From contig SYFN01000140.1 of the NCBI GenBank assembly GCA_005800405.1, positions 1 through 14,997 on the forward strand: 14,997 bases of DNA. The letters run 5' to 3'. Position numbers and translations under genes: made by a program. The notes under the pieces were generated by a model. The model was not told where the DNA came from, ran no database searches, and worked only from the letters and a program-made list of their open reading frames with translations. Every line of letters starts with the position of its first letter. Within the stretch, counting starts at the first letter, position 1. Below are positions 1 through 8,971 of this stretch, piece by piece. This DNA comes from Burkholderiales bacterium. GTDB taxonomy: Bacteria > Pseudomonadota > Gammaproteobacteria > Burkholderiales > Burkholderiaceae_D.

Positions 1-84
1 AAAGCAGAAAAAGCCTTGCACTTGAGCTTGTTTCCACCCATTCCAACACCACAGGAGGTGATGCAAAGATTGAATCTACAATGA
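1..84 (+). CDS. C-terminal tail of an unrecognised gene (partial)
   Basis: An open frame enters from the left edge and stops with TGA at 82-84. The 27 visible residues end in FPPIPTPQEVMQRLNLQ. A proline-rich run followed by a short amphipathic helix ending near the stop resembles the ends of some transposases, but I cannot assign a family and the piece is too short to prove that it is coding. If it is a transposase, the left flank of this window is a mobile-element junction, which would fit the start-less frame that follows at 132-257. It could equally be chance open frame. Confidence 0.35.
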   Translation, partial: KAEKALHLSLFPPIPTPQEVMQRLNLQ

Positions 85-131
85 AGTCAAGCTAGACTAA
101 AAACTCTCACAGACTTTGGATCAACATTTAA

Positions 132-257
132 CGCGGGTCAGCCATTGACGGCCTGCCCAGCGCAGTTGCATCCACTATCTATTCTCACGCTCAAGCTCAG
201 GAGCAGGAGTGGGAAGAGAAAAATCGGATTCGTGATCTCGAGGAAAGCGCGCAATGA
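132..257 (+). pseudogene. start-less reading frame upstream of the SHOCT gene, possible gene remnant
   Basis: This frame opens after a TAA at 129-131 and ends with TGA at 255-257. It has no ATG, GTG or TTG start. Its last 24 residues (SHAQAQEQEWEEKNRIRDLEESAQ in two halves: SHAQAQEQEWEE, then KNRIRDLEESAQ) are charged and look coding, with a short Ala/Ser stretch (AVASTIYS) before them. Its TGA overlaps the ATG of the SHOCT gene as ATGA. SHOCT proteins often carry an Ala/Gly-rich segment and a Gln/Glu-rich linker before the C-terminal SHOCT helix pair, so this could be the 5' part of the same gene separated by a frameshift, or a separate upstream gene that lost its 5' end. I cannot decide between these. 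Confidence 0.35.
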
Positions 258-421
258 GTGGTGCTTCCGTCGTAAACGTGGGCGGACAGAGCTTGCGGAA
301 ATCAGACGAGAGGGATCTATTTGCCAGCCTTGAAAAAGCAAAAAAACTTTTTGATACTGGCGTCATCAGTGATGCTGAGTATCAGGAGCTGAAATCGAAA
401 ATCATCAGCAAGGCAGCTTGA
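254..421 (+). CDS. small SHOCT-domain protein
   Basis: A 55-residue reading frame starts at ATG 254 with an AGGA ribosome-binding site at 241-244, nine bases upstream. Residues about 25-52 read as a SHOCT domain: an amphipathic stretch LEKAKKLFDTGVI, a turn, then SDAEYQELKSKII. The diagnostic pattern is the hydrophobic L..L...G.I...E...K...L spacing. SHOCT is a short C-terminal oligomerisation or interaction module found at the end of many bacterial membrane and cytoplasmic proteins; no enzymatic role is known. A protein that is almost only SHOCT is unusual, and the ATGA overlap with the preceding frame suggests either translational coupling or a broken longer gene. It points towards the 3' end of ispB, 18 bp away. 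Confidence 0.6.
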   Translation: MSGASVVNVGGQSLRKSDERDLFASLEKAKKLFDTGVISDAEYQELKSKIISKAA

Positions 422-439
422 TTCTCTCTCGACAGCGAT

Positions 440-1444
440 TCAGTAATTGCGTTCGACTGCAAAATTTACCAGCGCAATCAGTGCTTCCTTGTAGCGACCC
501 TCAGGTAATTCGCGTGTTGAATCTTTGGCGCGCCGGGCAGCATCTTGGGCTTGCTGTCGAGTGTATTCCAGCGCGCCGGAGCTGGTGATGGCGGACAATA
601 TTTCGTCAAAGTGCGCTTCATCACCTTGCGCAATACATTGCCGCACGAGCTCGCGTTGTTGTTTGCTACCATGCTGCATTAGGTAGATCAGCGGTAGCGT
701 TGGCTTACCTTCACGAAGATCATCGCCGACATTTTTACCGATATCGCTCTGTTTGCCCGAGTAATCGAGCACATCATCAATAAGTTGAAAAGCGGTGCCC
801 AGCGAACGCCCATATTCGGCAGACGCGGCGATCTGTTCTTCCGAAGCGCCGGCGAGCAGGCTGCCCAGTTCTGTCGCTGCCTCGAAAAGCTTAGCGGTCT
901 TTGAGCGAATGACTTGCAGATAGCGCGCTTCGGTGACTTCAGGATCGTGCATGTTCATCAGCTGTAAAACTTCACCTTCGGCGATCACGTTGGTGGCGTC
1001 CGCCAGAATTTGCATGACTCGCATGTTCTGCACCGAGACCATCATCTGAAACGCGCGGGAATAGACAAAGTCACCTACCAGTACCGAGGCGGCATTGCCA
1101 AACAGCGCATTGGCGGTCTGCCGGCCGCGCCGCAGGTCAGACTCGTCGACCACGTCGTCATGCAGCAGTGTGGCGGTGTGGATGAATTCGATGACGGCAG
1201 CCAGCTTGAAATGGGCATCGCCCCGGTAGCCCCAGGCATTAGCCATCAGCAGCAGCAGTGCCGGTCTGATCCGTTTGCCGCCGGCGCTAATGATGTAGTC
1301 GGCGATTTGGCTGACCAAAGGTACATCAGAGTGCAGCTGTGCCCGGATGGCGGCATCGACCGCTTGCATGTCCGCCGCGATGACACTCAAAGGCTGATTC
1401 TGGGGCGCGGGTTGGGGGGCGGACACGATAGATGGAGAGGTCAT
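440..1444 (-). CDS. ispB: octaprenyl diphosphate synthase (trans-polyprenyl synthase)
   Basis: This enzyme elongates farnesyl diphosphate with isopentenyl diphosphate to make the C40 side chain of ubiquinone. Family marks, numbered from ATG 1444, are GGKRIRP (55-61), the first Asp-rich motif DDVVD (96-100) and the second DDVLD (223-227), which bind the Mg-diphosphates; a basic ESDLRRGRQT follows the first motif. The length of 334 residues is close to the usual 320-335. The frame can be extended to a TTG at 1525, but that extension is Pro/Arg-rich, unlike the family, and a TATAAT lies at 1460-1465 inside it, so I prefer the ATG. No clear Shine-Dalgarno sequence precedes it. The gene is divergent from rplU, the classic ispB/rplU arrangement of proteobacteria. 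The specific chain length (C40) is inferred from the lineage, not from the sequence. Confidence 0.93.
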   Translation of the reverse strand: MTSPSIVSAPQPAPQNQPLSVIAADMQAVDAAIRAQLHSDVPLVSQIADYIISAGGKRIRPALLLLMANAWGYRGDAHFKLAAVIEFIHTATLLHDDVVDESDLRRGRQTANALFGNAASVLVGDFVYSRAFQMMVSVQNMRVMQILADATNVIAEGEVLQLMNMHDPEVTEARYLQVIRSKTAKLFEAATELGSLLAGASEEQIAASAEYGRSLGTAFQLIDDVLDYSGKQSDIGKNVGDDLREGKPTLPLIYLMQHGSKQQRELVRQCIAQGDEAHFDEILSAITSSGALEYTRQQAQDAARRAKDSTRELPEGRYKEALIALVNFAVERNY

Positions 1445-1459
1445 CGTCGAAAGTGCGGG

Positions 1460-1465
1460 ATTATA
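1460..1465 (-). promoter_or_regulatory. candidate -10 box for ispB
   Basis: The minus strand reads TATAAT, a perfect sigma70 -10 hexamer. No good -35 box lies 16-18 bp upstream (GCGTGA-like at best) and there is no extended TGn. Transcription from it would begin near 1453, giving a leader of about nine bases before the ispB ATG. Confidence 0.35.
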
Positions 1466-1557
1466 CGCCGGCGCCTTGGTATTCACGCGCCGGGTTCGGC
1501 CTGGACTCGGCCCTGATTCAGGCAAAAGGGGCCTCGTAAACTGCCCGCAATTGCTTT

Positions 1558-1586
1558 TTGACCGGCGTGCTTAGTCCATGTATAAT
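1558..1586 (+). promoter_or_regulatory. sigma70 promoter of rplU-rpmA-obgE
   Basis: TTGACC (1558-1563) and TATAAT (1581-1586) are separated by exactly 17 bp, giving eleven of twelve consensus positions. Transcription should start near 1593, leaving a leader of about 100 nt before rplU. The leader contains a small GC stem, GGCGCC (1638-1643) with GGCGTC (1650-1655), of unknown importance. The strength of the promoter fits a ribosomal-protein operon. Confidence 0.85.
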
Positions 1587-1692
1587 TTGGGGTTTTCCCG
1601 AATTGGCAACGGCTGTTCGTCAGACCGGGCAAGAAAAGGCGCCGCCCCAGGCGTCAGAGCGGTATCCCGATAGATCAATCAATGAGGTTCCC

Positions 1693-2004
1693 ATGTACGC
1701 GGTCATAAAAACCGGTGGCAAACAATACAAGGTTGCTGCTGGTGAAAAACTTAAAGTAGAACAGATACCGGCAGACATTGGCTCCGAAATCACGCTGGAC
1801 CAGGTGCTTGCAGTGGGCGCCGGTGAAACCATCAAATTTGGTTCGCCTCTGGTTCAGGGTGCCAAGGTGCTTGCAACGGTAGTGGCGCAGGGTCGCCATG
1901 ACAAGGTGAAGATTTTCAAGATGCGTCGACGCAAGCACTATCAAAAGCGTCAGGGACATCGTCAAAACTATACCGAATTGCAGATTGTCTCGATCAACGG
2001 CTAA
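1693..2004 (+). CDS. rplU: 50S ribosomal protein bL21
   Basis: bL21 is a small beta-barrel protein of the large ribosomal subunit that contacts 23S rRNA. The product, 103 residues, is the usual bacterial length. It begins [15 protein letters not shown], the near-invariant bL21 N-terminus, and carries the basic C-terminal signature [19 protein letters not shown] (about residues 74-92), the rRNA-binding loop. The start is ATG 1693, supported by GAGG at 1684-1687; longer in-frame extensions upstream run through the promoter and are not real. It is the first gene of the rplU-rpmA-obgE run and lies downstream of the strong promoter at 1558-1586. Confidence 0.97.
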   Translation: MYAVIKTGGKQYKVAAGEKLKVEQIPADIGSEITLDQVLAVGAGETIKFGSPLVQGAKVLATVVAQGRHDKVKIFKMRRRKHYQKRQGHRQNYTELQIVSING

Positions 2005-2042
2005 CCCGCAGATCCGACTCAACCCGTCATTAGGAGCACTAA

Positions 2043-2300
2043 ATGGCACACAAAAAAGGCGGCGGTACCACGCGTAACGGCCGCGATTCAGAATCGAAAC
2101 GACTGGGCGTGAAGGTCTACGGCGGCCAGGTCATCAACGCGGGCGGCATCATTGTTCGTCAGCGTGGCACCAAGCTTCATCCCGGCGAAAATGTTGGGAT
2201 GGGTAAGGACCACACGCTGTTTGCACTCATCGATGGCAAGGTTCACTTCGCTGTCAAGGGTGCGCAAAAACGTCATACTGTGATGGTCGTACCGGCCTGA
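2043..2300 (+). CDS. rpmA: 50S ribosomal protein bL27
   Basis: bL27 sits next to the peptidyl-transferase centre, where its flexible N-terminus reaches the tRNA acceptor ends. The product has 85 residues and begins [16 protein letters not shown], followed by [10 protein letters not shown] and [14 protein letters not shown], the family hallmark. The N-terminus is already the mature-like AHKK form, without the cleavable extension found in Firmicutes. A good ribosome-binding site, AGGAGC (2032-2037), precedes ATG 2043. It lies 38 bp after rplU in the same transcript. A terminator-like hairpin follows before obgE. Confidence 0.97.
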   Translation: MAHKKGGGTTRNGRDSESKRLGVKVYGGQVINAGGIIVRQRGTKLHPGENVGMGKDHTLFALIDGKVHFAVKGAQKRHTVMVVPA

Positions 2301-2319
2301 CCGGCACGAACATCTTGCG

Positions 2320-2348
2320 AAAAGGCTCTGCCGCAGGTAGGGCCTTTT
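2320..2348 (+). terminator. weak terminator or attenuator hairpin between rpmA and obgE
   Basis: AAAAGGC (2320-2326) pairs with GCCTTTT (2342-2348) around a 15-nt loop that contains CTGCCGCAG. The trailing T-run is short and interrupted (TTTTACTTTAT), so read-through into obgE is expected. It may lower obgE/proB expression relative to the two ribosomal proteins. Confidence 0.5.
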
Positions 2349-2357
2349 ACTTTATAG

Positions 2358-3476
<1,119 letters not shown>

Positions 3477-3478
3477 TC

Positions 3479-4597
3479 ATGCAGTCCATCATCGGGCAAG
3501 CCCAGCGCGTGATTGTCAAGGTGGGGTCTTCGCTCGTCACCAATGAGGGACGCGGACTGGATCATTCGGCCATCGCCAAATGGGCGGATCAGATCGCGCA
3601 TTTGCGTCGTATGGGCAAGCAAGTCGTGCTGGTGAGTTCTGGTGCCGTCGCTGAAGGCATGTTGCGTCTGGGTTTTGAGCGTCGTCCCGTAGCCATTCAT
3701 GAATTGCAAGCCTGTGCCGCCGTTGGGCAAATGGGACTTGCGCAGATTTATGAAACCAATTTTCGTGCACATGATTTGCGCACCGCGCAGGTTTTGCTCA
3801 CACATGCTGATCTTGCTGATCGCGAACGATATCTGAATGCACGCTCAACCTTGTTCACACTGCTCGAACTGGGCGTGGTCCCTGTCATCAATGAAAACGA
3901 CACCGTAGTCACCGACGAAATCAAATTCGGTGACAACGACACGCTGGGGGCGCTGGTGGCCAATCTCATTGAGGCAGATGCCCTCATCATCCTGACTGAC
4001 CAACGTGGTTTGTATACCAGCGATCCGCGCAAGAATGCCGATGCGACATTTGTACACGAAGCCAAAGCCGGTGATCCGGAACTCGAAGCCATGGCGGGTG
4101 GCGCTGGGTCGGGTATTGGCAGTGGTGGCATGCTGACCAAGATACTGGCTGCGCGTCGTGCGGCGAGCTCTGGCGCGCACACGGTGATTGCCTGGGGCAG
4201 GGAAGATCAAGTGCTGGTACGACTTGCAGAGGGTGAGGCGATAGGCACGCAGCTCACTGCGCAAACGGCACGACTCACCGCACGCAAACAGTGGATGGCA
4301 GATCATCTGAAAACCGCTGGTCAGGTAACGCTGGATGCGGGTGCAGTACAAAAATTACTCGAAGAGGGCAAGTCGCTATTACCTATTGGTGTGACGGACG
4401 TTGGCGGCGACTTTGGTCGTGGTGATGTGATCACTTGTGTTGATACGACCGGTAAAGCAATTGCCCGCGGCATGTCGAATTATGCAAGTACCGAGGTTAA
4501 ACGTATCATGCGCAAACCCTCATCCGAAATCGCAGAGATTCTTGGGTATGTCGAAGAGGTGGAATTGATTCATCGAGATAATTTGGTGTTGCTTTAG
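3479..4597 (+). CDS. proB: glutamate 5-kinase with C-terminal PUA domain
   Basis: ProB phosphorylates glutamate to gamma-glutamyl phosphate, the first and feedback-inhibited step of proline synthesis; proA is not in the window. The 372-residue product has the amino-acid kinase domain at about 8-255, with [11 protein letters not shown] (11-21), [10 protein letters not shown] (51-60), VINENDTV (136-143), the substrate loop [12 protein letters not shown] (150-161) and GSGGMLTK (214-221). A PUA domain spans about 280-355. The start lies 2 bp after the obgE stop, without its own strong ribosome-binding site, so translation is probably coupled to obgE. A long inverted repeat after the gene probably ends transcription. 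Confidence 0.96.
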   Translation: MQSIIGQAQRVIVKVGSSLVTNEGRGLDHSAIAKWADQIAHLRRMGKQVVLVSSGAVAEGMLRLGFERRPVAIHELQACAAVGQMGLAQIYETNFRAHDLRTAQVLLTHADLADRERYLNARSTLFTLLELGVVPVINENDTVVTDEIKFGDNDTLGALVANLIEADALIILTDQRGLYTSDPRKNADATFVHEAKAGDPELEAMAGGAGSGIGSGGMLTKILAARRAASSGAHTVIAWGREDQVLVRLAEGEAIGTQLTAQTARLTARKQWMADHLKTAGQVTLDAGAVQKLLEEGKSLLPIGVTDVGGDFGRGDVITCVDTTGKAIARGMSNYASTEVKRIMRKPSSEIAEILGYVEEVELIHRDNLVLL

Positions 4598-4704
4598 GCG
4601 AGGCACTAACAACTGAAGCAACCGCATCAAGCGGCTGACCACAAGGTCATCCTCTCGGCGAAGGCCGTCATCCGCGTGCAGAGCAAAAAAGTATTCCCGG
4701 GTCT

Positions 4705-4807
4705 TATAGGCTCTAAAAAAGCCGCTTGCGTTGTTGCGTCGCCTTGTCGTACAACCGTCCTGTCTGCGGCGGCCCGCCTAGCCAGTGGCTTTTTGTTCGA
4801 GCCTTTA
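4705..4807. repeat. ~100-bp imperfect palindrome, likely bidirectional terminator between proB and the CNP1-like gene
   Basis: The outer arms TATAGGCTC (4705-4713) and GAGCCTTTA (4799-4807) pair with one mismatch. Inside them AAAAAGCCGCT (4716-4726) pairs with AGTGGCTTTTT (4784-4794) with a single G-T wobble. The interior (4727-4783) is GC-rich and partly self-complementary around GTCGCC / GGCGGC. The A-run on one side and T-run on the other make it terminator-like in both directions, as suits the convergent genes on either side. Its length and layered structure exceed a simple intrinsic terminator and suggest a REP- or BIME-like repeat family. The rest of the gap (4598-4704) holds only small hairpins such as TGACC-ACAA-GGTCA (4636-4649). 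Confidence 0.7.
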
Positions 4808-4821
4808 GGTACCCGCTAAAA

Positions 4822-5337
4822 TCAGCGCAAGGTTTTCTTCTGCCGTATCCGCTTCACGATCACTGCTGCGTTTCCGGCGACCGAACTAAAATCACAGAAA
4901 TAATCTTTGTACAGCGCCGCGTATTGACGGTTCGCGCCCACATCCCGAATTTGACTCCATGCATTGTTGCGAGATGCTGACCAAGTGCCATCGGCAATCC
5001 CAGTTGCATACAGTTTTCTCTCGGCTGTTTTGCAGCGTATGCCTTCGTAGCTTACATTGCGCGCACCCTCGGTGCTGGTGACGACGAGTATGAATCGCAC
5101 CACCCCATCAGCCATGACGCTGACCGAAGTGGCATCAATCGCGAAACTCATGGTGGTCGACGGGCTCACGTAGAAGGGCAGAAGGCTTTCTTTCGCAGGC
5201 GCCGCGGGGAGTGTCAACGGCGCTGCATCGTCAGCCGTGTCCGTGGTGGCCGAATTTTCCTGAGCCCAGACAGTCCAGGGGGTTGGCAGTGCAAAGGCTA
5301 GCCAGAGAACCCTGCAACGACGGTAGGCACTCGTCAT
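4822..5337 (-). CDS. CNP1-like family exported protein
   Basis: The product has 171 residues with an N-terminal signal peptide: basic MTSAYRRCR, a hydrophobic core LWLAFALP, and a likely cleavage after WTVWA (residue 25). A low-complexity Ala/Thr/Pro linker follows (about 26-48), then a domain at about 50-165 with a hydrophobic strand pattern ([22 protein letters not shown]), the motif YEGIRC and a conserved-looking YKDYFCDF near the end; the two cysteines could form a disulphide. This matches the CNP1-like family of betaproteobacterial secreted proteins, whose function is unknown. Its ATG overlaps the rppH stop as ATGA, so the two are co-translated; this neighbour relation is typical in Burkholderiales. 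The family call is from memory of the motif pattern and context. Confidence 0.75.
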   Translation of the reverse strand: MTSAYRRCRVLWLAFALPTPWTVWAQENSATTDTADDAAPLTLPAAPAKESLLPFYVSPSTTMSFAIDATSVSVMADGVVRFILVVTSTEGARNVSYEGIRCKTAERKLYATGIADGTWSASRNNAWSQIRDVGANRQYAALYKDYFCDFSSVAGNAAVIVKRIRQKKTLR

Positions 5338-5906
5338 TCAGAATCCGATTCAGTGACCGAGGACTTCTCGTTGGGCCTCGCGAGCGAATTTTGCGACACC
5401 CGCTCGCGCGCTGATCGCCGTACAGCGGGTACAGACCGGTTGAGGAAGCGCGACAGTTCCTGTAATGCCCGCGTATAAACATCTCGCTTGAACTCGATCA
5501 CCATGTCCATCGGTACCCAATAGTCGTGCCATCGCCACGCGTCGAACTCGGGATGTTCGGAAATACGCAAATTCACATCACAGTCACGACCCATCATGCG
5601 CAGCAGGAACCAGATCTGCTTTTGACCACGATAGTGACCACGCACCTCGCGCTTGATGAAATGATCAGGAACCACGTAGCGCAGCCAGTCGCGAGTGCGC
5701 CCGATGATCTTGACATGTTCCGCACGCAGGCCGACTTCTTCCTCGAGCTCGCGGTACATCGCCTGTTCGGGTGTCTCCCCGTGTTTGATGCCACCCTGCG
5801 GGAACTGCCAGGAATGTTCACGCACCCGCTTGCCCCACCAGACCTCGTTTTGGTGGTTCAGCAGGATGATGCCGACGTTCGGGCGAAAGCCTTCGCGGTC
5901 TAGCAT
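5334..5906 (-). CDS. rppH: RNA pyrophosphohydrolase (Nudix)
   Basis: RppH removes pyrophosphate from the 5' triphosphate end of transcripts and so triggers RNase E-dependent decay. From ATG 5906 the product has 190 residues and starts [15 protein letters not shown], a family hallmark. The Nudix box runs from residue 38 to 60 with all catalytic positions present (G38, E44, R52, E53, E56, E57, G59). WQFPQGGI precedes it, and WRWHDYWVP (124-132) is the usual C-terminal signature. After about 160 there is a charged tail, longer than the E. coli protein and typical of betaproteobacteria. A GTG at 5933 would add nine residues, but GAGGGG lies a few bases before the ATG, which I prefer. It is transcribed with the CNP1-like gene and divergently from proS. 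Confidence 0.93.
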   Translation of the reverse strand: MLDREGFRPNVGIILLNHQNEVWWGKRVREHSWQFPQGGIKHGETPEQAMYRELEEEVGLRAEHVKIIGRTRDWLRYVVPDHFIKREVRGHYRGQKQIWFLLRMMGRDCDVNLRISEHPEFDAWRWHDYWVPMDMVIEFKRDVYTRALQELSRFLNRSVPAVRRSARERVSQNSLARPNEKSSVTESDSE

Positions 5907-6080
5907 GATGCCCCTCGCTTTTTCTGCGGTCACCGGCGCGGATGCACTGCAGGCGAGGGCTGCACACGGTAAGTGGGCGGTCCAAAGCGAGGGTAGTGCA
6001 ATCTGCAGGCTCGATGACCAGCGAATACTTTAAAATTGGAATGATTATAACCCCCTCTTTTTCAAAAGATTTCAAACTCC

Positions 6081-7802
6081 ATGCGCGCATCCCGTTTTTT
6101 TATTTCAACACTCAAAGAAGCCCCCTCCGATGCCGAAATCGTGAGCCACAAGCTGATGCTTCGTGCCGGCATGATCCGGCGCCTGGGCTCCGGTATCTAC
6201 AACTATATGCCCATGGGATTGCGGGTGATCCGCAAGGTAGAGAATATCGTTCGCGAGGAGATGGACCGGGCGGGTGCAGTCGAGCTGCTGATGCCGCTAG
6301 TGCAGCCCGCGGAGCTCTGGCAGAAGACCGGTCGTTGGGACAAAATGGGTCCGGAGCTCTTGCGACTGAAAGACCGCCACGGCCGCGATTATGCGATGCA
6401 GCCGACTTCCGAGGAGGTGATTACAGATATCGCGCGCAGCGAAATCAAGTCTTACCGCCAGCTGCCGGTCAATTTTTATCATATTCAGACCAAATTCCGC
6501 GACGAGCGCAGGCCTCGCTTTGGCCTGATCCGCGGGCGTGAATTTACGATGAAAGACGCTTACTCATTTGATCGTGATGTGGATGGCTTGAGAGACTCGT
6601 ATCAGATGATGGTCGATGCGTACACCCGCATCTTCACCCGCTTCGGCCTTCGTTTTCGCGCAGTGGCTGCCGACAACGGGGCGATCGGTGGCTCAGGCTC
6701 GCAGGAATTTCATGTGATTGCCGATACCGGCGAGGATGCCCTGGTGTACTGCCCGACCTCGGACTATGCGGCCAACATGGAAGCATCCGAGGCGGTAGCG
6801 CCTGCGGTGCCGCGTGCTGAACCCGGCAAGGCCCTGGAGAAGACACCTACACCGGGCAAGACCCGCTGTGAGGATGTCGCGCAGTTTCTCGGTTTGCCTC
6901 TCACGCAAACCGTGAAGTCAGTAGTGCTATCGGTTGAAAAAGATGACGGCCCGCGCGCCATTTGGTTGCTGCTGGTGCGCGGCGACCACGAGCTCAATGA
7001 AGTCAAAGCTGGCAAGCTACCCAGTATTGGCACTTTTCGTTTTGCAAATGACACTGAAATTCTTGAGCACTTTGGCACACCGCCCGGCTACATCGGTCCG
7101 ATTAATGCGAGTGCCTCGGTGAAGATTGCAGCCGACAGAGCTGTCGTGGCCATGAGCGATTTTGTATGTGGTGCGAATGCGGAGGGCTTTCACTACACCG
7201 GTGTGAACTGGGGGCGTGATCTTCCTGAGCCCGTTGTAGCTGATTTGCGTAATGTGGTGGCCGGTGATCCTTCGCCCGATGGCAAGGGTGTGTTAGAGTT
7301 TCAGCGAGGTATCGAGGTCGGTCATGTGTTCCAGCTCGGGACGCGCTATTCGGAAGACATGAAAGCAACCTATCTCGACGAGCAAGGCAAACCGCAGCTC
7401 ATGCAAATGGGTTGCTATGGCATCGGCATCACTCGCATTCTGGGCGCGGCGATCGAGCAGAATTTTGATGCGAAGGGCATCATCTGGCCGACGTCAATCG
7501 CGCCTTTTGAGGTGGTACTGTGCCCCATGGGCTATGACCGCAGTGATGTCGTTCGCGAGGCAACCGATAGTCTTTATGATGAGCTCAGTGCTGCTGATAT
7601 CGATGTGATTCTGGATGATCGAGGCGAACGCCCTGGTGTGATGTTTGCGGACTGGGAGCTGATCGGCGTGCCGCATCGCGTCGTCATCGGAGAGCGTAGT
7701 CTCAAAGACGGCATGCTCGAATATCAGGGTCGTCGCGAGGAGGCAGCTACGCCAGTGGCGCGTGCTGGAATGCTGACTTTCCTGCGCACGCATCTGGTTT
7801 GA
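6081..7802 (+). CDS. proS: prolyl-tRNA synthetase, bacterial type with editing domain
   Basis: ProRS charges tRNA-Pro. The 573-residue length matches the long bacterial form (E. coli 572). Class II motif 2 is seen in [17 protein letters not shown] (139-155), motif 3 in [11 protein letters not shown] (444-454). Between them (about 225-405) lies the inserted INS/YbaK editing domain that hydrolyses Ala-tRNA-Pro, including TVKSVVL with the conserved Lys at 279, the position known in E. coli. The anticodon-binding domain runs from about 474, with [31 protein letters not shown] 6081 opens the family-typical [19 protein letters not shown]. The upstream gap shared with rppH (5907-6080) contains AT-rich sequence but no promoter I would defend. 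Confidence 0.96.
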   Translation: MRASRFFISTLKEAPSDAEIVSHKLMLRAGMIRRLGSGIYNYMPMGLRVIRKVENIVREEMDRAGAVELLMPLVQPAELWQKTGRWDKMGPELLRLKDRHGRDYAMQPTSEEVITDIARSEIKSYRQLPVNFYHIQTKFRDERRPRFGLIRGREFTMKDAYSFDRDVDGLRDSYQMMVDAYTRIFTRFGLRFRAVAADNGAIGGSGSQEFHVIADTGEDALVYCPTSDYAANMEASEAVAPAVPRAEPGKALEKTPTPGKTRCEDVAQFLGLPLTQTVKSVVLSVEKDDGPRAIWLLLVRGDHELNEVKAGKLPSIGTFRFANDTEILEHFGTPPGYIGPINASASVKIAADRAVVAMSDFVCGANAEGFHYTGVNWGRDLPEPVVADLRNVVAGDPSPDGKGVLEFQRGIEVGHVFQLGTRYSEDMKATYLDEQGKPQLMQMGCYGIGITRILGAAIEQNFDAKGIIWPTSIAPFEVVLCPMGYDRSDVVREATDSLYDELSAADIDVILDDRGERPGVMFADWELIGVPHRVVIGERSLKDGMLEYQGRREEAATPVARAGMLTFLRTHLV

Positions 7803-7805
7803 GCT

Positions 7806-8424
7806 GTGACTGCAGCAGCCATTGCCTCGTGCTGGTGGAGATTATGGTTGGCGATGCTGCTCGCAGTCGGTGTACTTCATCGTGCTGATGCGGGTAATCA
7901 ACGCGAGGAGGCGCTCGCAGATGCTGTACGGGTTGCGCTTGCGCGCGCTATTGCAGATTCGAGGCCGCCGCATCTCTCATTTGCGAGTGATGTGGACAAG
8001 GCCTCATGGCAGAGCTGGTTTGATTCGATGTCGCGTCGGCTGCACAGTTGCATGCCGGATGCGCTCTTGCGCACGGAATTCCTGCAGACGGTCTGGTATG
8101 AGTCACGCCGCGCGGGTCTTGATCCCGCAATGGTGATGGGGCTGATTCAAGTCGAGTCCGGGTTTCGCAAATACGCAATATCGAAAGCGCGCGCGCGGGT
8201 ATATGCAGGTCATGCCTTTCTGGACGCGTGTCATTGGTGATGGCCAGCCCTCACGGCTGTTTCACATGCAGAGTAATCTCCGCTATGGCTGCGCGATTTT
8301 GCGCATGTATATCGATATGGAGAGTGGTAACCTGTACCTCGCGCTAGGCCGACACAATGGCAGTCGCGGCAAGCCGGATTATCCGAACGCAGTGCGTGCG
8401 GCATGGAAGCATTGGGAACATTAA
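7806..8424 (+). pseudogene. lytic transglycosylase (SLT domain), frameshifted
   Basis: Two adjacent frames form one gene. The first (GTG 7806 to TGA 8240) has a signal peptide (WWRLWLAMLLAVGVLHRADA) and the first half of an SLT domain with the catalytic glutamate in GLIQVESGFRKYAIS (E117). It then loses the family sequence. The second frame, from about 8200 to 8424, carries the continuation YMQVMPFW, the ALGRHNGSRG motif and the C-terminal YPNAVRAAWKHW. Intact relatives read SSAGARGYMQVMPFW across the join; here a GC dinucleotide run (8187-8197) sits exactly there and the sequence is two bases short of that pattern. The enzyme would cleave peptidoglycan glycan strands in the periplasm. It starts 3 bp after proS and is likely co-transcribed. 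It may be inactive, or the shift may be a sequencing error. Confidence 0.85.
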
Positions 8425-8446
8425 AAATTCGGACTAAGGATATGTG

Positions 8447-8899
8447 ATGAAAAAACTGATGTTTATATTGATGCTGGCCTCAAGCTTCCCGAACGCTATG
8501 GCTAACATGACGCAGTCCAAGCCCGCAGCCAACAAGGAAGATGCGGATTTCGTTGCTGGTAAAAAAGCTATTGAACGTAAGGACTGGAAATCCGCCGTTG
8601 ATTCTTTGTCGCGAGCGCTCACGCGCATGCCCGAGAGTGCTGATATCCATAATTATCTGGGTTATGCCTATCGGCATCTGGATGACCTGAATTTATCCTT
8701 CACGCATTACAAGGAAGCGCTGCGTATCGATCCCAAACATCGAGGTGCACATGAATATATAGGCGAAGCCTATTTGAAGGCGGGCCAACCAGACAAGGCG
8801 GCTGAGCATTTGGCGCGTCTGGAGCAGATATGCGGCAAGCGCTGCGAGGAATATCAGGATCTAGCCAAATCGGTTGGCGCGTACCAAAAAGGGAAATAG
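8447..8899 (+). CDS. exported TPR protein
   Basis: From ATG 8447 the product has 150 residues. AAGGA at 8436-8440, six bases upstream, favours this ATG over the adjacent GTG at 8444. A signal peptide is evident (MKKLMFILMLASSFPNAMA, about 19 residues). Three tetratricopeptide repeats follow at about 33-64, 65-97 and 98-128, with the usual Trp/Leu/Gly/Tyr/Ala/Pro positions, for example YLGYAYRHL and ALRIDP. The C-terminus has a Cys pair in ICGKRCEEYQDL. TPR arrays bind proteins; the partner is unknown. This kind of single-domain periplasmic TPR protein with a CxxxCEEY tail is common in proteobacteria. It lies 22 bp after the broken transglycosylase and ends at a strong terminator. Confidence 0.8.
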   Translation: MKKLMFILMLASSFPNAMANMTQSKPAANKEDADFVAGKKAIERKDWKSAVDSLSRALTRMPESADIHNYLGYAYRHLDDLNLSFTHYKEALRIDPKHRGAHEYIGEAYLKAGQPDKAAEHLARLEQICGKRCEEYQDLAKSVGAYQKGK

Positions 8900-8922
8900 C
8901 GACTTCTCACGTAGGACCCATC

Positions 8923-8958
8923 AACAAAAACGCCCGCAATCGTGCGGGCGTTTTTGTT
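8923..8958. terminator. perfect bidirectional intrinsic terminator
   Basis: A 16-bp perfect stem pairs 8923-8938 with 8943-8958 around an ATCG loop. The GC core CGCCCGCA / TGCGGGCG is flanked by AAAAA on the left and TTTTT on the right, so it works on both strands. It sits between the convergent TPR and SWIB genes and terminates both. Confidence 0.95.
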
Positions 8959-8971
8959 CGGCACCTGAGGA

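Noticed and set aside
1558-1692. N-terminal extension of bL21 upstream of ATG 1693
   Set aside because: The in-frame extension overlaps the sigma70 promoter and its predicted start point, and bL21 homologues begin at [12 protein letters not shown].
8187-8205. Programmed frameshift to make the full lytic transglycosylase
   Set aside because: There is no known slippery heptamer or recoding signal, and the family is not known for recoding; mutation or sequencing error is simpler.
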